This document shows positions 1-8,371 of a DNA stretch of 64,000 bases, piece after piece. Location: positions 124,001-188,000 of the forward strand of contig NZ_JAJHUO010000014.1 in assembly GCF_020859565.1 (NCBI RefSeq), in the 5' to 3' direction. Under the pieces are notes generated by a model. That model made no database searches. It had not been told where the DNA came from and saw only the letters and a list, made by a program, of their open reading frames with translations. Position 1 is the stretch's first letter, and every line of letters begins with the position of its first letter. Source of the stretch: Saccharothrix luteola. Lineage in GTDB: Bacteria; Actinomycetota; Actinomycetes; Mycobacteriales; Pseudonocardiaceae. The translations under genes and the position numbers were made by a program.

Positions 1-1674
1 CCCGCGACCCACGATCGCGCGGTCGTAGATGCCGCCGAAGTCGACCTCGACCTGGCCGTGGGCGACGAGGAACACCCCGTGCGCCGGGTCGTCCTCGCGG
101 CAGATGGCATCGCCCGCGGTGAACGGGATCTCGTCGAACATCGAGGCGAGCGTCTCCAGTTCGGAGTCGGCCAGCGAGGCGAAGAGCCGCACGCCGTGCG
201 GATCGACGCCCTCGCGCAGGCACGCCACCCTCTCGCTCAGATCACGCTCGTCGATGTGCGTCATCCGCAGCCGCGCGAAGCGCAGCACGCGGTCGGTGTT
301 GCGCGACTGACGGCGGGAGATCCCGGCACTCGGCGGGGTGTAGAGGGTGGCGTCCCCGCTGATCCGCGCGGCTTCACGCAGGCCGGACTCGTAGGCGCTG
401 TGCACGCAACCCCAGTGGTAGGGGTTGGTGCCCTCACCGGCGAAGTACAGCCGGTCACCGACCGGTTCGGCGAGCGTGCCGATGTCCTTCGACGAGGAGT
501 CGACGCCGATGCAGGTGTACGAGCCCAAGGCGAAGGGGTCGGACGACCACGCGGTGCGGGAGATGTGCTCGGGCACCGGCGCGGCGGCGCCGAACAGGTC
601 CTCGACGATGGTGCGGGCGTAGGTGGCGACCTCCTGATCGGACCAGGTCTCCGCCTCGCGGCCGAGCGAAGCGCCCAGCAGCATCACCAGGACCGGCTTG
701 CCGTGGGACTTCCACATGCTGATGACGACCGTGGGATAGCGGTCGGTGTCGCGGCACAGGTAGCCGAAGACGTACTGCTCCGTCGGCCAGAAGGGCTCGC
801 GGTAGTGCAGGGCGATCTTGTTGAGTGTGCCGAACCCCAACCGGGCGATCGCCGACCGCTTGATCTCCGGCAGCGGCGGATCGAAGCGCACTACCTCGGA
901 CTTCAGCACCCCGAGCGGCACGGTCACGAGCACCCTGTCGGCCTCGAAGTCACCCCGGTCGGTCGTGACCCGCACCGGTCCGGTGGTGGTGTCGATCCGC
1001 ACGACCACGTGGCCCAGCCGGACGTCCAGCCCTTCGGCGAGGGCGTCGACCACCGACTGGTAACCCTGGTGCAGGGTGCTGTCACCGTAGCCGTAGACCA
1101 GATAGCCGTCCTCCCAGAACTGCAGGGACAGCCTGTCGGGGTCCTCGGCGACGTCCTCCCGCAGGAGCACGTTGAGGTGGTAGCGGACCGCCTGCTCGTC
1201 CTCCGGCGGCAACCGGCGCGCGGCGAGGACCCCGCGCACGGCCTCGCCGAGCGGGATGTCCGGGTGCTGCTCCTTGCGCGCGATCGAGGCCTGCCGCTCG
1301 ATCTCGTGCAGCACGTCGTCGGCCAGTTCCAGGGTGCGGCTCTTGCGGCGGTGGTTCGTCAGGCGGCGGTCCGCGCCGAACAGGTCCAAGCTGTCGAAGC
1401 CCCCTGTGTAGGCGCTGTCACCGCCCACGTAGCTGTAGGGGATGCCCAGGTCCTCGACCCGCTCGGTGATCGGGTTGCCGTCCGTGCCGTGGATCCAGTG
1501 CGCGCCCAGGTCGACCCCGTGCTCGTCGGTCCAGATCCGCCCGCCGACCCGGTCGCGTGCTTCCAGGACGGTGACGGGGTGGCCGAGTTCACGCAGCGCC
1601 CGCGCGGCGGCCAACCCGGACATCCCGGCGCCCACGACGATGACGCTGGGCAGGGCGTCAGCTTTTCGAGACAT
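1..1674 (-). CDS. Flavin amine oxidase fused to a cyclic-nucleotide-binding domain (3' end outside window)
   Basis: The protein begins MSRKADALPS and has the FAD dinucleotide motif VGAGMSGLAAARAL at residues 14-27, followed by EARDRVGGRIW, the classic start of flavin monoamine oxidases. The amine-oxidase C-terminal FAD motif (YFAGEGTNPYHWG, about residues 405-420) is present. The frame then continues without a stop into a second domain from about residue 497 (LFASLADSELETLASMF, then GVFLVAHGQVEV). This matches the N-terminal half of a cNMP-binding/CRP-like domain. The frame runs off the window edge after 558 codons. The expected role is oxidation of a primary or secondary amine with FAD, possibly gated by a nucleotide ligand. 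The fusion is seen directly; the gating is inference. Confidence 0.85.
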   Translation of the reverse strand, partial: MSRKADALPSVIVVGAGMSGLAAARALRELGHPVTVLEARDRVGGRIWTDEHGVDLGAHWIHGTDGNPITERVEDLGIPYSYVGGDSAYTGGFDSLDLFGADRRLTNHRRKSRTLELADDVLHEIERQASIARKEQHPDIPLGEAVRGVLAARRLPPEDEQAVRYHLNVLLREDVAEDPDRLSLQFWEDGYLVYGYGDSTLHQGYQSVVDALAEGLDVRLGHVVVRIDTTTGPVRVTTDRGDFEADRVLVTVPLGVLKSEVVRFDPPLPEIKRSAIARLGFGTLNKIALHYREPFWPTEQYVFGYLCRDTDRYPTVVISMWKSHGKPVLVMLLGASLGREAETWSDQEVATYARTIVEDLFGAAAPVPEHISRTAWSSDPFALGSYTCIGVDSSSKDIGTLAEPVGDRLYFAGEGTNPYHWGCVHSAYESGLREAARISGDATLYTPPSAGISRRQSRNTDRVLRFARLRMTHIDERDLSERVACLREGVDPHGVRLFASLADSELETLASMFDEIPFTAGDAICREDDPAHGVFLVAHGQVEVDFGGIYDRAIVGRG

Positions 1675-1976
1675 CGCTTGATTCTCTGGCAGTCGGCACC
1701 GTCGCCGGCAGTCCCGGATCGAGTGTTTCCGGTTGCTCCCTCCGAGTTGCCCCGGAGACCGTGGCGAATCCTCAGTGGGCATGTTCCCGCAAAGTGCGGG
1801 TTGATCCGGTGTCGGATGCTGCGGGGCAGTGCCTCCAACCGACTCCGCAGTTCTGCGGCGTGTGGCAAGGGACATCGACGGACGGTGTTCCGCCGCAAGC
1901 CCTTCAGCCGATTGAGGACGGAGGATCGAGCCGCGAGACTCGTCCCCCATCACACTTCCGAAGAACGGGAATCCTC

Positions 1977-2140
1977 ATGCGTCTGCGTTCGTCGATCGTC
2001 GCTGCGTCAGCGCCCTGCTCGGTGCCACGGGGCTGTTCCACGTGCCCGCTTCCGCAGCCGTAGTGGACGTCGACCGCGCGCTGGGAACCCAGGTCGCACC
2101 TCAAGCCCGGCGGCACCGCCGTCCTGTGACTCGACGGGTG
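1977..2140 (+). pseudogene. Frameshifted signal-peptide remnant
   Basis: From ATG 1977 one frame reads MRLRSSIVAA. After a one-base shift near 2010 a second frame continues SALLGATGLFHVPASAAVVDVD, split here as a hydrophobic stretch and an AxA-like cleavage site. Together they look like a Sec signal peptide broken by a frameshift. No recognisable mature domain follows. The rest of 1675-2247 shows no supported gene. This could also be chance. Confidence 0.3.
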
Positions 2141-2247
2141 GCGTGGGCGGCGCAGGCGTTACGGCGCCCGCGCACCGGCCTGTGTCGCCATGGATCGCAG
2201 TCTTCTCACGCGCCCGTTCGGGTGCCCGTCCTGTGGAGGTGGTGGCG

Positions 2248-2769
2248 GTGGGACGTATCCGAGGTCTGCTCGTCCCGGTCGCGCTGATCACGTCGTCCCT
2301 GCTGTTCCCACCGTCCCCCGCGCACGCGGCGCCGGGCGATCTCACCTGCGCGGAGAACGAGTCGGTGACCTATTCCCCCGGCCTGCTCACCACACCTCGG
2401 CCGGTGGACGTGAGCGTGTACAACGTCCTCTCGTGCACGTCCCTCTCCCATCCGGCGGTGACGGGAGGGCACGTGCAGGCGACCATCCGCGGCCTCAACC
2501 GCTCGTGCAGCGACCTCGCGGCGTCAGGCAGTGGTTCGTACACCATCACCTGGAACACCGGTGAAACCAGCACGATCAACTACAACCGGTCCGCCAACTA
2601 CGTCCTGGGAACGCTGGTCATCGTGGAGAACGGGACGGTGACCGCGGGCAAGTTCACCGGTGACTCCACCACGCACGTCGTCGAACTGCTCAACCTCAAC
2701 CTCCTGGCCTGCCTTGCCGAACCCGGGCTCACCACGGCCTCCGGCAGCGGCATCTACGTCTTCGGCTGA
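2248..2769 (+). CDS. Small secreted protein of unknown function
   Basis: The GTG start at 2248 is chosen because GGAGG lies 7 bases upstream (2236-2240). The 173-residue product starts with basic residues, a hydrophobic run (GLLVPVALITSSLLF) and a PAHAA signal-peptidase site near residue 26, so it should be exported by Sec. The mature part is about 145 residues, rich in Ser, Thr, Gly and Asn, with three well-spaced Cys residues (LTCAE, LSCTS, SCSD) and a fourth near the end (LLACLAEPG). This suggests disulfides and a beta-rich fold. Similar small beta proteins are common in actinomycete secretomes but I cannot name a function. It ends 121 bases before the RiPP-like peptide gene and may be unrelated to it. 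Confidence 0.75.
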   Translation: MGRIRGLLVPVALITSSLLFPPSPAHAAPGDLTCAENESVTYSPGLLTTPRPVDVSVYNVLSCTSLSHPAVTGGHVQATIRGLNRSCSDLAASGSGSYTITWNTGETSTINYNRSANYVLGTLVIVENGTVTAGKFTGDSTTHVVELLNLNLLACLAEPGLTTASGSGIYVFG

Positions 2770-2832
2770 CGTGCCCCACATCGGTCGTCGGCGGCCGGTC
2801 GCCGCATCGGGGTGAACCAGGCCCGCCCCTCC

Positions 2833-2862
2833 TTGACCACTGCGGAAACCTTTGGCAATACT
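2833..2862 (+). promoter_or_regulatory. Sigma70-type promoter for the peptide gene
   Basis: TTGACC at 2833-2838 and AATACT at 2857-2862 are separated by 18 bases. They sit directly before the 24-codon peptide gene, so its leader would be only about 20 bases. The local sequence is AT-richer than its surroundings. Confidence 0.5.
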
Positions 2863-2890
2863 GGCTTTCCTCCACGCAAGGATGGATGCG

Positions 2891-2965
2891 ATGAAACTCT
2901 TGAGAATGATCCTGCGTCGTCGTCGCCCGGCCACCACCGGCTACTACGCCTACCCGCCGGTGTGA
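2891..2965 (+). CDS. Candidate precursor of a P450-crosslinked RiPP
   Basis: This 24-codon ORF has AAGGA at 2878-2882, 8 bases before ATG 2891, and its own promoter. The N-terminus is short and cationic (MKLLRMIL followed by four Arg and PATT). The C-terminus is the aromatic octapeptide GYYAYPPV. A cytochrome P450 gene starts 70 bases after the stop on the same strand. Short precursors with a Tyr/Trp-rich C-terminus next to a lone P450 are the known architecture of tryptorubin-type atropopeptides (AWYIWY), cittilins (YIYY) and biarylitides. Tyr18, Tyr19 and Tyr21 are the plausible crosslinking residues. This core sequence matches none of those known to me. An in-frame ATG at 2882 would give 27 residues. 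The ORF is too short for routine gene callers. Confidence 0.65.
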   Translation: MKLLRMILRRRRPATTGYYAYPPV

Positions 2966-3035
2966 CCCGCTTCGCCCGGACCGCCCGTCACCGGTGGTCC
3001 GGGCGATGCCGTCGCCCACTCGAAGGTGAGACGCG

Positions 3036-4160
3036 ATGACCGGGCCACTCGACGCCCTGACCGCGGCCGCGGGGTCCGGTGGAGGCGTCACCGAGCTCGA
3101 GCACGGTCTGCGGCTGGTGACCGACCCCACCGAGACCGAGCGCCTGCTGGCGAGCAAGGACACGTCGACGGTCAGGTCCGCGCGGCGCACCGGCATCACC
3201 TCATGGGGACCGAACGGCTTGGACACCTGGATGGCGGTGCGCCGTGCCATGCGCCCCTTCCTGACCGCTTCGCGACTGACCCCGGCCATCTCCGTGATCG
3301 CCGAACAGGCCGAGCGTGCCGTGTCCGCCTGGCCGTCACCCGGCGTCGTCGACGCCGGGGACGCAACCGTCAGCCTGATCTCCGCCGTCAACACCCGACA
3401 CCTGCTGGGCGAGACGTCCGAGGCGTTGTCCGCTCTGGTCGAACGCGAACTGGTCCTGGCCGGGCGGACCCGTTGGCCGCTCGGACGCCGTCGTCTGCGG
3501 CACGCCCAGCGCGCCACCTACAACGCCATCCGGCAGCACATCCTCACCCACCCTTCACCCGCGGGACTGCGGGCGGTCCTGACCGACCACGGGTTCAGCG
3601 AGCACACCGTGACGCTGACGCTGCGCACCATGCTGCTGTCCAGCCACCACGTCCCCGCCACCGCGCTGGCCTGGGCCTTGCACGAACTGTCCACCCACCC
3701 CGACGTGCAGGAGCGGGCCCGGGCCGAGGCCACCGCGCACCCGGACCCGACGGCGGACCTCCCGCTGTGCCGGGCGGTGATCCGCGAAACCCTGCGCCTG
3801 CACCCACCGGTGTGGCAACTGCGGCGGCAGCTCACCGCGCCGACCCGCGGACTGCCGACGGGGACGACCCTGCTGTTCAGCCCCTACCTCAACCAGCACG
3901 ACCCGGACGCCTACCCGGAGCCCTCGCGATTCCACCCGCAGCGCTGGAGCCCGGGCTTCCACCCGGCGCCGGGCAGCTACCTGCCCTTCGCGCTCGGCCC
4001 CCGCACCTGCCCTGCCTCGCAACTGGCGCTCACGCAGCTGACCGTCGTCCTCGCGGCCGTTCTGAAGAACCGCCACCTGACTCCTCACCGCGATCCCGCA
4101 CCGACCTTCGGCACCCTGCACGCTCCCCGCCACCTGCGGCTGCGCGTGCTCCCGGCATGA
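3036..4160 (+). CDS. Cytochrome P450, probable RiPP crosslinking enzyme
   Basis: The 374-residue protein starts at ATG 3036 behind GAAGGTGAG. It has the K-helix ExxR (Glu251-Arg254 in RETLRLHPP), a PERF-like FHPQRW segment, and the heme loop FALGPRTCPAS with the thiolate ligand Cys325. Two departures stand out. The usual Gly two residues after the ligand Cys is replaced (CPAS). The I-helix acid-alcohol pair is replaced by His205-Val206 (SSHHVPATALAW instead of the usual AGxxTT). P450s that couple phenols often deviate at this oxygen-activation site. The N-terminus lacks a membrane anchor, so the protein is cytosolic and needs ferredoxin partners from elsewhere. Its position behind the aromatic peptide gene suggests aryl or biaryl crosslinking of Tyr side chains. 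The family call is firm; the substrate is inference. Confidence 0.85.
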   Translation: MTGPLDALTAAAGSGGGVTELEHGLRLVTDPTETERLLASKDTSTVRSARRTGITSWGPNGLDTWMAVRRAMRPFLTASRLTPAISVIAEQAERAVSAWPSPGVVDAGDATVSLISAVNTRHLLGETSEALSALVERELVLAGRTRWPLGRRRLRHAQRATYNAIRQHILTHPSPAGLRAVLTDHGFSEHTVTLTLRTMLLSSHHVPATALAWALHELSTHPDVQERARAEATAHPDPTADLPLCRAVIRETLRLHPPVWQLRRQLTAPTRGLPTGTTLLFSPYLNQHDPDAYPEPSRFHPQRWSPGFHPAPGSYLPFALGPRTCPASQLALTQLTVVLAAVLKNRHLTPHRDPAPTFGTLHAPRHLRLRVLPA

Positions 4161-4471
4161 CCGATCCGGGACGTGGATGACGTCGACCCGGTCGGTGAAC
4201 GGCGAACCCGCGTTCTCCACGAACCCGCGGAACAGCCCTTCGCCGATACCCGCCAGTCCGGCCTGCTCGCCCGTGAACCGTTCCCCGAGGACGGGCGCCT
4301 GCACCGACGGTTCCAACCGGGCAACTCCCGTCCGCAGCTCCCCCGGTGACCGGGCGTTCCTCGCGGACTGCTGCACCAGTCCCTGTCGCCACGCTTCGTG
4401 GCTGCGACCACTGGTACGAGAACAGGATGACTTCCGGACAGTGGTGTAATCGCCGCCTATATGGTTCGGGT
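4161..4471. other. Stretch without a confident gene
   Basis: A minus-strand frame at 4376-4165 reads protein-like (GIGEGLFRGFVENAG, then DRVDVIHVPD) but has no credible start, and its 3' end runs antisense to the P450. It may be a decayed gene. Nothing recognisable as an additional RiPP-tailoring enzyme or transporter is visible. Confidence 0.25.
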
Positions 4472-4888
4472 ATGAGCCAGCCGATTCCGTTCGCCGACGT
4501 CAACTTCAAGCTCGCCGTCGTGCAAGAGCTGATGTACAACCAGGGCCTCTTGCCGAGGTTCGACCTGCGCGAGCACGCCGCCGAGCAGGGCTTCACCTAC
4601 GACGACGGGAGCGTTGAGGCGGTGCCCGAGGCTCTGGCCTACTTCGAGGCGCTCGAGGTCCCCGCCGAGCTCGCGGAGAAGATCACCGAGATCGAGATGG
4701 ACGGCGGCAACGAGATCTACCTCGAGATCGCGCCGAACTGGGACGGCGAGGACGGACTGTTCGACGTCGACGAGTTCGCCGACCTGCGGCACTTTCCCAA
4801 CCTGAAGTCGATGACGCTGTTCTACACGGGCAACGAGGAGTCGCTGGAGACGCTGCGCGCCCGCGGAATCGAAGCAGACTGGCTCTGA
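4472..4888 (+). CDS. DUF6892 domain protein
   Basis: This 138-residue acidic protein starts MSQPIPFADVNFKLAVVQ and ends LRARGIEADWL. The pattern of a short N-terminal helix (VQELMYNQGLLPRFDL), the EALAYFEALEVPAEL segment and the GGNEIYLEIAPNWDGEDG core matches the DUF6892 family, full length. Function is unknown; the size and acidity resemble those of immunity-type proteins. No toxin gene is adjacent. I rely on memory of the family pattern, so the name is tentative although the coding call is firm. Confidence 0.75.
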   Translation: MSQPIPFADVNFKLAVVQELMYNQGLLPRFDLREHAAEQGFTYDDGSVEAVPEALAYFEALEVPAELAEKITEIEMDGGNEIYLEIAPNWDGEDGLFDVDEFADLRHFPNLKSMTLFYTGNEESLETLRARGIEADWL

Positions 4889-5248
4889 CCCGGCCACTAC
4901 CGCTCGGGCACGTCCGGCAATCGACGCGGTCTTCTCCGACGACGGCGCCTTCATCGACAGCGCGCGCCATCGCGCCGACGAGTAGGCACGGGAGCGCCCG
5001 TCCGCGGCCCGTGTCGTGCGCCGGAACTCCACACCGGCCGAGCTGCGGCGAACGTGGATCACGGATCGCAGCGGCCTGATCGTATCGCAGCGGCCTGATC
5101 GTGAGGTGTGGCGCACGACCGCTGTACCTGATCTTCGTCCGGCTCGCCAGCTGGTTGGTTCTGCTCGGCCGGTCATCGGAGGCCGAGCAGGGCGACGGAC
5201 CGCGACGGGCAGCGTGTCCGACATCGTGCTCCACCCCGGCGAAGGTGG
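4889..5248. other. Intergenic stretch with no supported gene
   Basis: Plus-strand sequence near 4920-4985 encodes a short protein-like tail (IDAVFSDDGAFIDSARHRADE) ending in TAG without a start, perhaps a relic. Apart from the tandem repeat at 5065-5102 nothing else is supported. Confidence 0.3.
5065..5102. repeat. Perfect 19-bp tandem duplication
   Basis: The unit ATCGCAGCGGCCTGATCGT occurs twice back to back at 5065-5083 and 5084-5102. It looks like a simple replication-slippage duplication in non-coding DNA. Confidence 0.9.
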
Positions 5249-6043
5249 TCATGCCGACGGGTCGGTGACGCGGGGGAAGGCGTGCTCGGTGAACCGGCCG
5301 CAGGCGGTGAAGCCGAGGCGGCGGTAGACGGGTTCACCGTCGGTCGAAGCCTGGAGGACCGCTGTGGTGGCGCCCGCGGCGCGGGCGGCGTGCAGGACGG
5401 CCAGGGTGATCGCGCCGCCGTAGCCGCGGCGGCGGTCGGTCGCCAGGGTGGAGATGTTGTAGATGCCCGCGACGCCCGCGTGCGGGAATGCCTCGGCGGT
5501 GCACACGGGGCGGCCGTCCACGCGGCCGAGCAGGTAGCGGGCCGGGGAGGACAGGGCATGCGGCGCGGCGTCGGCGTAGAAGCGGCGCACGGTGGCCGCG
5601 GGTGGGTCCCAGTTGGCGGCGAGCACGGCGGCGAAGTCGGCCAGGTCGTCCGGCGTGGCCACCGGGCGGATGTCGAGTCGGCCCGTGGGTGGGATCTCCG
5701 GCAGGTCGGTCAGGTCGCGCCACATCCCGGTCTCGGAGCCCGAAGCGGGCAGGCCGGCCGCGGTGAGCAGGTCGGCGAGGTTCGCGGGTGCGGAGGCGGG
5801 GCCTACCCACCAGGAGAAGGGTCGTCCGGTGGCCCGGACGGCGCGGACCGCCTGCTCGATGCGCTCGGTCGCGTTCGCCGGCGTGAAGCGGGCGGCGGCG
5901 ACGAGGTTGAACGTGTCGTCATCGAGCCCGCTGTCGGCGACGAGCAGGTCACCAGCGTCGCTCACCGTGGCGTTCGGTGAACGCCGGTGCAGGTGGGCTG
6001 CGTGCGCGGCGAGGTTGCGGTCCATCGCCTCCTCGATCATCAC
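5249..6043 (-). CDS. GNAT-family N-acetyltransferase
   Basis: The product is about 264 residues. The N-terminal half is variable (LLVADSGLDDDTFNLV, then PFSWWVGPASAP). The C-terminal half is a GNAT domain: LDIRPVATPDDLADFAAVL begins it, IYNISTLATDRRRGYGGAITLAV carries the RxxGxG acetyl-CoA pyrophosphate loop, and VYRRLGFTACG is the typical final strand. It probably acetylates a small molecule or peptide amine; the substrate cannot be read from sequence. Start choice is uncertain: GTG 6043 and ATG 6040 lack a clear ribosome site, and an in-frame ATG 15 bases further on sits close behind GAGGAGG. Confidence 0.85.
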   Translation of the reverse strand: MMIEEAMDRNLAAHAAHLHRRSPNATVSDAGDLLVADSGLDDDTFNLVAAARFTPANATERIEQAVRAVRATGRPFSWWVGPASAPANLADLLTAAGLPASGSETGMWRDLTDLPEIPPTGRLDIRPVATPDDLADFAAVLAANWDPPAATVRRFYADAAPHALSSPARYLLGRVDGRPVCTAEAFPHAGVAGIYNISTLATDRRRGYGGAITLAVLHAARAAGATTAVLQASTDGEPVYRRLGFTACGRFTEHAFPRVTDPSA

Positions 6044-6259
6044 AGCTGATCATGCTATCGGCGGCGCCTCCCTGCTCGGCACCTGGCGGGACGGCACGCG
6101 CCTGGTCTGCACCGCCCACGACGACGGCCACCTCACCGGTGCGTGCGCACGGGTCGTCGTGGGCTGTGCCCGCATCGGGTGATCACGAGGCGGGTGTTGT
6201 CGATCAGCTGCGGGGGTACCAACTCACCACGTTCCACGTCTTCGGCAGGAAGGACGATC

Positions 6260-6709
6260 ATGACGGCCGATGACGCCGCCTACCTACCCAGACCTCGACC
6301 CGCCGAGCCCCTCGAAGCGCTGACGTTCGAACTGACGGGCGTCGTGCCCGATCTGGTCGAGACACGGCAGTGGACCGGCGATGTCCTCGCCGACCTCGCA
6401 GAAGACGAGATCACCGACGCCAAGCTGGTGGTGTCCGAGCTGGTCACCAACGCGTACGAGCACGGCCGGCACCCACTGCACCTGCGGCTGCGACGCAGCC
6501 GCGACCTGATCCGCATCGAAGTGACCGACCTGTCACCACAGATACCGGTGGTGGGCGACTCGTCGGTGCGAGCGACACGTGGTCGCGGGATGCTGCTCGT
6601 GGACCGGATCTGCCGACAGTGGGGAGCCGTGCGCCACGCGGTCGGCAAGACCGTCTGGGCCGTCCTGACCCACCACTCCCACCGCCCGACCACCGTCCTC
6701 TCCGGCTGA
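6260..6709 (+). CDS. RsbW-like anti-sigma factor kinase (HATPase_c_2)
   Basis: ATG 6260 follows AGGAAGGA. The 149-residue protein is one GHKL ATPase domain. The N-box is KLVVSELVTNAYEHG, the G1-like segment is EVTDLSPQIP, and the G2 box is RGRGMLLVDRICRQWG. Proteins of this type bind a sigma factor or phosphorylate a STAS-domain partner in partner switching. A STAS protein (6963-7334) and a GAF-SpoIIE phosphatase (8372-9580) lie nearby on their own transcripts, so the three may form one stress-signalling circuit. No sigma factor gene is adjacent, so the target is unknown. Confidence 0.85.
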   Translation: MTADDAAYLPRPRPAEPLEALTFELTGVVPDLVETRQWTGDVLADLAEDEITDAKLVVSELVTNAYEHGRHPLHLRLRRSRDLIRIEVTDLSPQIPVVGDSSVRATRGRGMLLVDRICRQWGAVRHAVGKTVWAVLTHHSHRPTTVLSG

Positions 6710-6962
6710 TCGCCCCGGCTGAACTCGACGGTGATCGACCCACGGAGTGGCGACGCAGCGGGGGCCACCGCCCACGCAGCGCCATCGCCGCAAGCGCTGC
6801 CGACAGCGTGCCGTACAGCGCAGTGAAAACGACTGTCAACACCGGGGCAGGACCTCGGTCACGGCCTCGCCGTCCACATCGTCGCCGCTCTCAACCGGGA
6901 GAACGCCCGGGAGTCGATCCCGCTCGCATCGGACCGCGGGAGGGATCGACTCCGTTCCGGTG

Positions 6963-7334
6963 CTACAGGGCGTCCGCTCGCACGTCGGCCAGTGCTTGTT
7001 CCAGCGTCTCGTGCAACGGCAGCAGCTTGTCCATCGCGGTGGCCGTCAGTGAACGGCGCACGGCGCGGCTCGCCACCACGTGGACCGGTCGGCGCCGGAG
7101 CGAGGCGTTGTGCGCACGGATGTGACCGAGCGCGGCGATGCCGGAGGAGGCGAAGAACGTCACCCCGGACAGGTCGATCACCAGCGCACCGGCGCCGCCG
7201 TCGAGCAGTTCCAGGCAGCGGTCGCGCAGGTCGTCGCTGTTGGCCATGTCGATGTCCCCGACGACGCGGACGATCATCGCGTCACCGTGCGAGTCGGTGG
7301 TCAACTCGGGATTGGGCGAGTCAGCAGCATTCAC
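6963..7334 (-). CDS. STAS-domain anti-sigma factor antagonist
   Basis: This 123-residue protein, GTG start at 7334, is a single STAS domain. MIVRVVGDIDMANSDDLRD forms the first strand and helix and ALVIDLSGVTFFASSGIAAL the signature loop. The phosphoacceptor should be Ser63. The Asp that usually precedes it (D-S-S/T-G) is Ala62 here, which may slow phosphorylation. It is expected to sequester an RsbW-type kinase such as the one at 6260-6709 when dephosphorylated. It is convergent with that gene across about 250 bases in which I see no gene. Confidence 0.85.
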   Translation of the reverse strand: MNAADSPNPELTTDSHGDAMIVRVVGDIDMANSDDLRDRCLELLDGGAGALVIDLSGVTFFASSGIAALGHIRAHNASLRRRPVHVVASRAVRRSLTATAMDKLLPLHETLEQALADVRADAL

Positions 7335-7499
7335 GGCACCATCATGACCGCTGCCCGTAGCTTACACAGCCCCTGTCCAGACCTGACTCGCGGAAGCGTG
7401 GTGACGGCCGCGGGGTCGAGGAGGTACACGCTGCCCGGGTCCTGCGTCGAGCCATCTCCGACACGAGCCGACCCGAGGGCGGGAACCCGGACGAACCGG

Positions 7500-8025
7500 C
7501 CTGCCTCCGACTGCCCCGTCGAGCCACAACCGTCCCAGGGCGGTCCTTGCGCGGACAGGCGGAGGTGCGCCCATCCCACGGCGAGTCCCTCGGGGTCCGC
7601 GGACCGGTCCCAGTCGCTGATCCCCAGCGGGGGAAACGACCGGGCTGCCGCGTGCTCGGTCACCGGCACCACAGCTCGTCCACGTCCCAGACGCCTTCGG
7701 TCTCGCCAACCCGGGTCATGGTCAGGAGGTGGCGCAGGGTGTGGTTCTCCGCCGGTGTGCGCCGGACGTCGAGCACCTGCCCCAGCGGTGCGTCCAGGTC
7801 GGTGAACAAGCCGTCCGCCATCGCGACTCCCACCAGGGTGGGCAGCACGGATCTGGTGATGGAGAACACGTCGGCCACCTTCGGTCCGCGCAGGTGCGCG
7901 TCGTGGACGAGTCGACCGCTACCTCGACGCGCAGGTGACTGGTGGGCCGGTACTTCGGGTTGGTCTCCAGTTCACGCTGGATCTCCTGGCTCGGCTCGAA
8001 GAGGTGCGCTCCACCACGACCGGTG
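7500..8025 (-). pseudogene. Decayed beta-lactamase/esterase-family serine hydrolase
   Basis: Pieces in at least three minus frames match one serine hydrolase. An N-terminal fragment ends SHLRVEV. VADVFSITRSVLPTLVGVAM is the active-site helix, with the catalytic S-x-x-K degraded to S-I-T-R. LGQVLDVRRTPAENHTLRHLLTMTR follows, then after shifts FPPLGISDWDRSADPEGLAVG and LGRLWLDG. The middle (about 80 residues) and the C-terminus are missing. The loss of Lys and the shifts make it non-functional. Confidence 0.75.
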
Positions 8026-8371
8026 CTCGCCATCACGCCTCTCACGTCGCCCGTCCGCAGACCACGCCGCGGTGTTCTTCCATCGCCGCGGCGCGCACAC
8101 GGGTCCGAGCCGGCCCGGCGACGTCGACGCCGCCTTGACCGGCATCCCCTCTACCCGGTGAAGACGGCGGATCCCCGCCGAGTCCCCCACGTCGAGCACT
8201 CCCTACTGTCAACGGGTCAGATCTCACCCGGCGTCGACCGCGGTGGTACTCGTCCGCGAGCCGTATTACGGTCACGGGTACACCCAGTCGTTCCGCGCCG
8301 GCTCGCATGGCCCCTGTCACACGCTCGTGCTGTCCTTCGGGTGTGCTCGACGACCAGGACGGAGTGGGTGG

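Noticed and set aside
58..2769. A 903-codon open frame on the plus strand over the amine oxidase
   Set aside because: Its first three quarters are the GC-rich antisense shadow of the amine oxidase, with low-complexity His/Val/Arg composition. Only the last 174 codons (from GTG 2248) are protein-like.
3026..4180. A second long plus-strand frame overlapping the P450
   Set aside because: It is Arg/Pro-rich shadow sequence, whereas the 3036 frame contains the ExxR and heme motifs.
4085..4411. A second tailoring gene after the P450, on the minus strand
   Set aside because: No frame has a start, ribosome site or recognisable domain; one frame is mildly protein-like but overlaps the P450 end.
6444..6842. 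Small membrane peptide opposite the RsbW-like gene
   Set aside because: Hydrophobic start, but the rest is the antisense shadow of the kinase.
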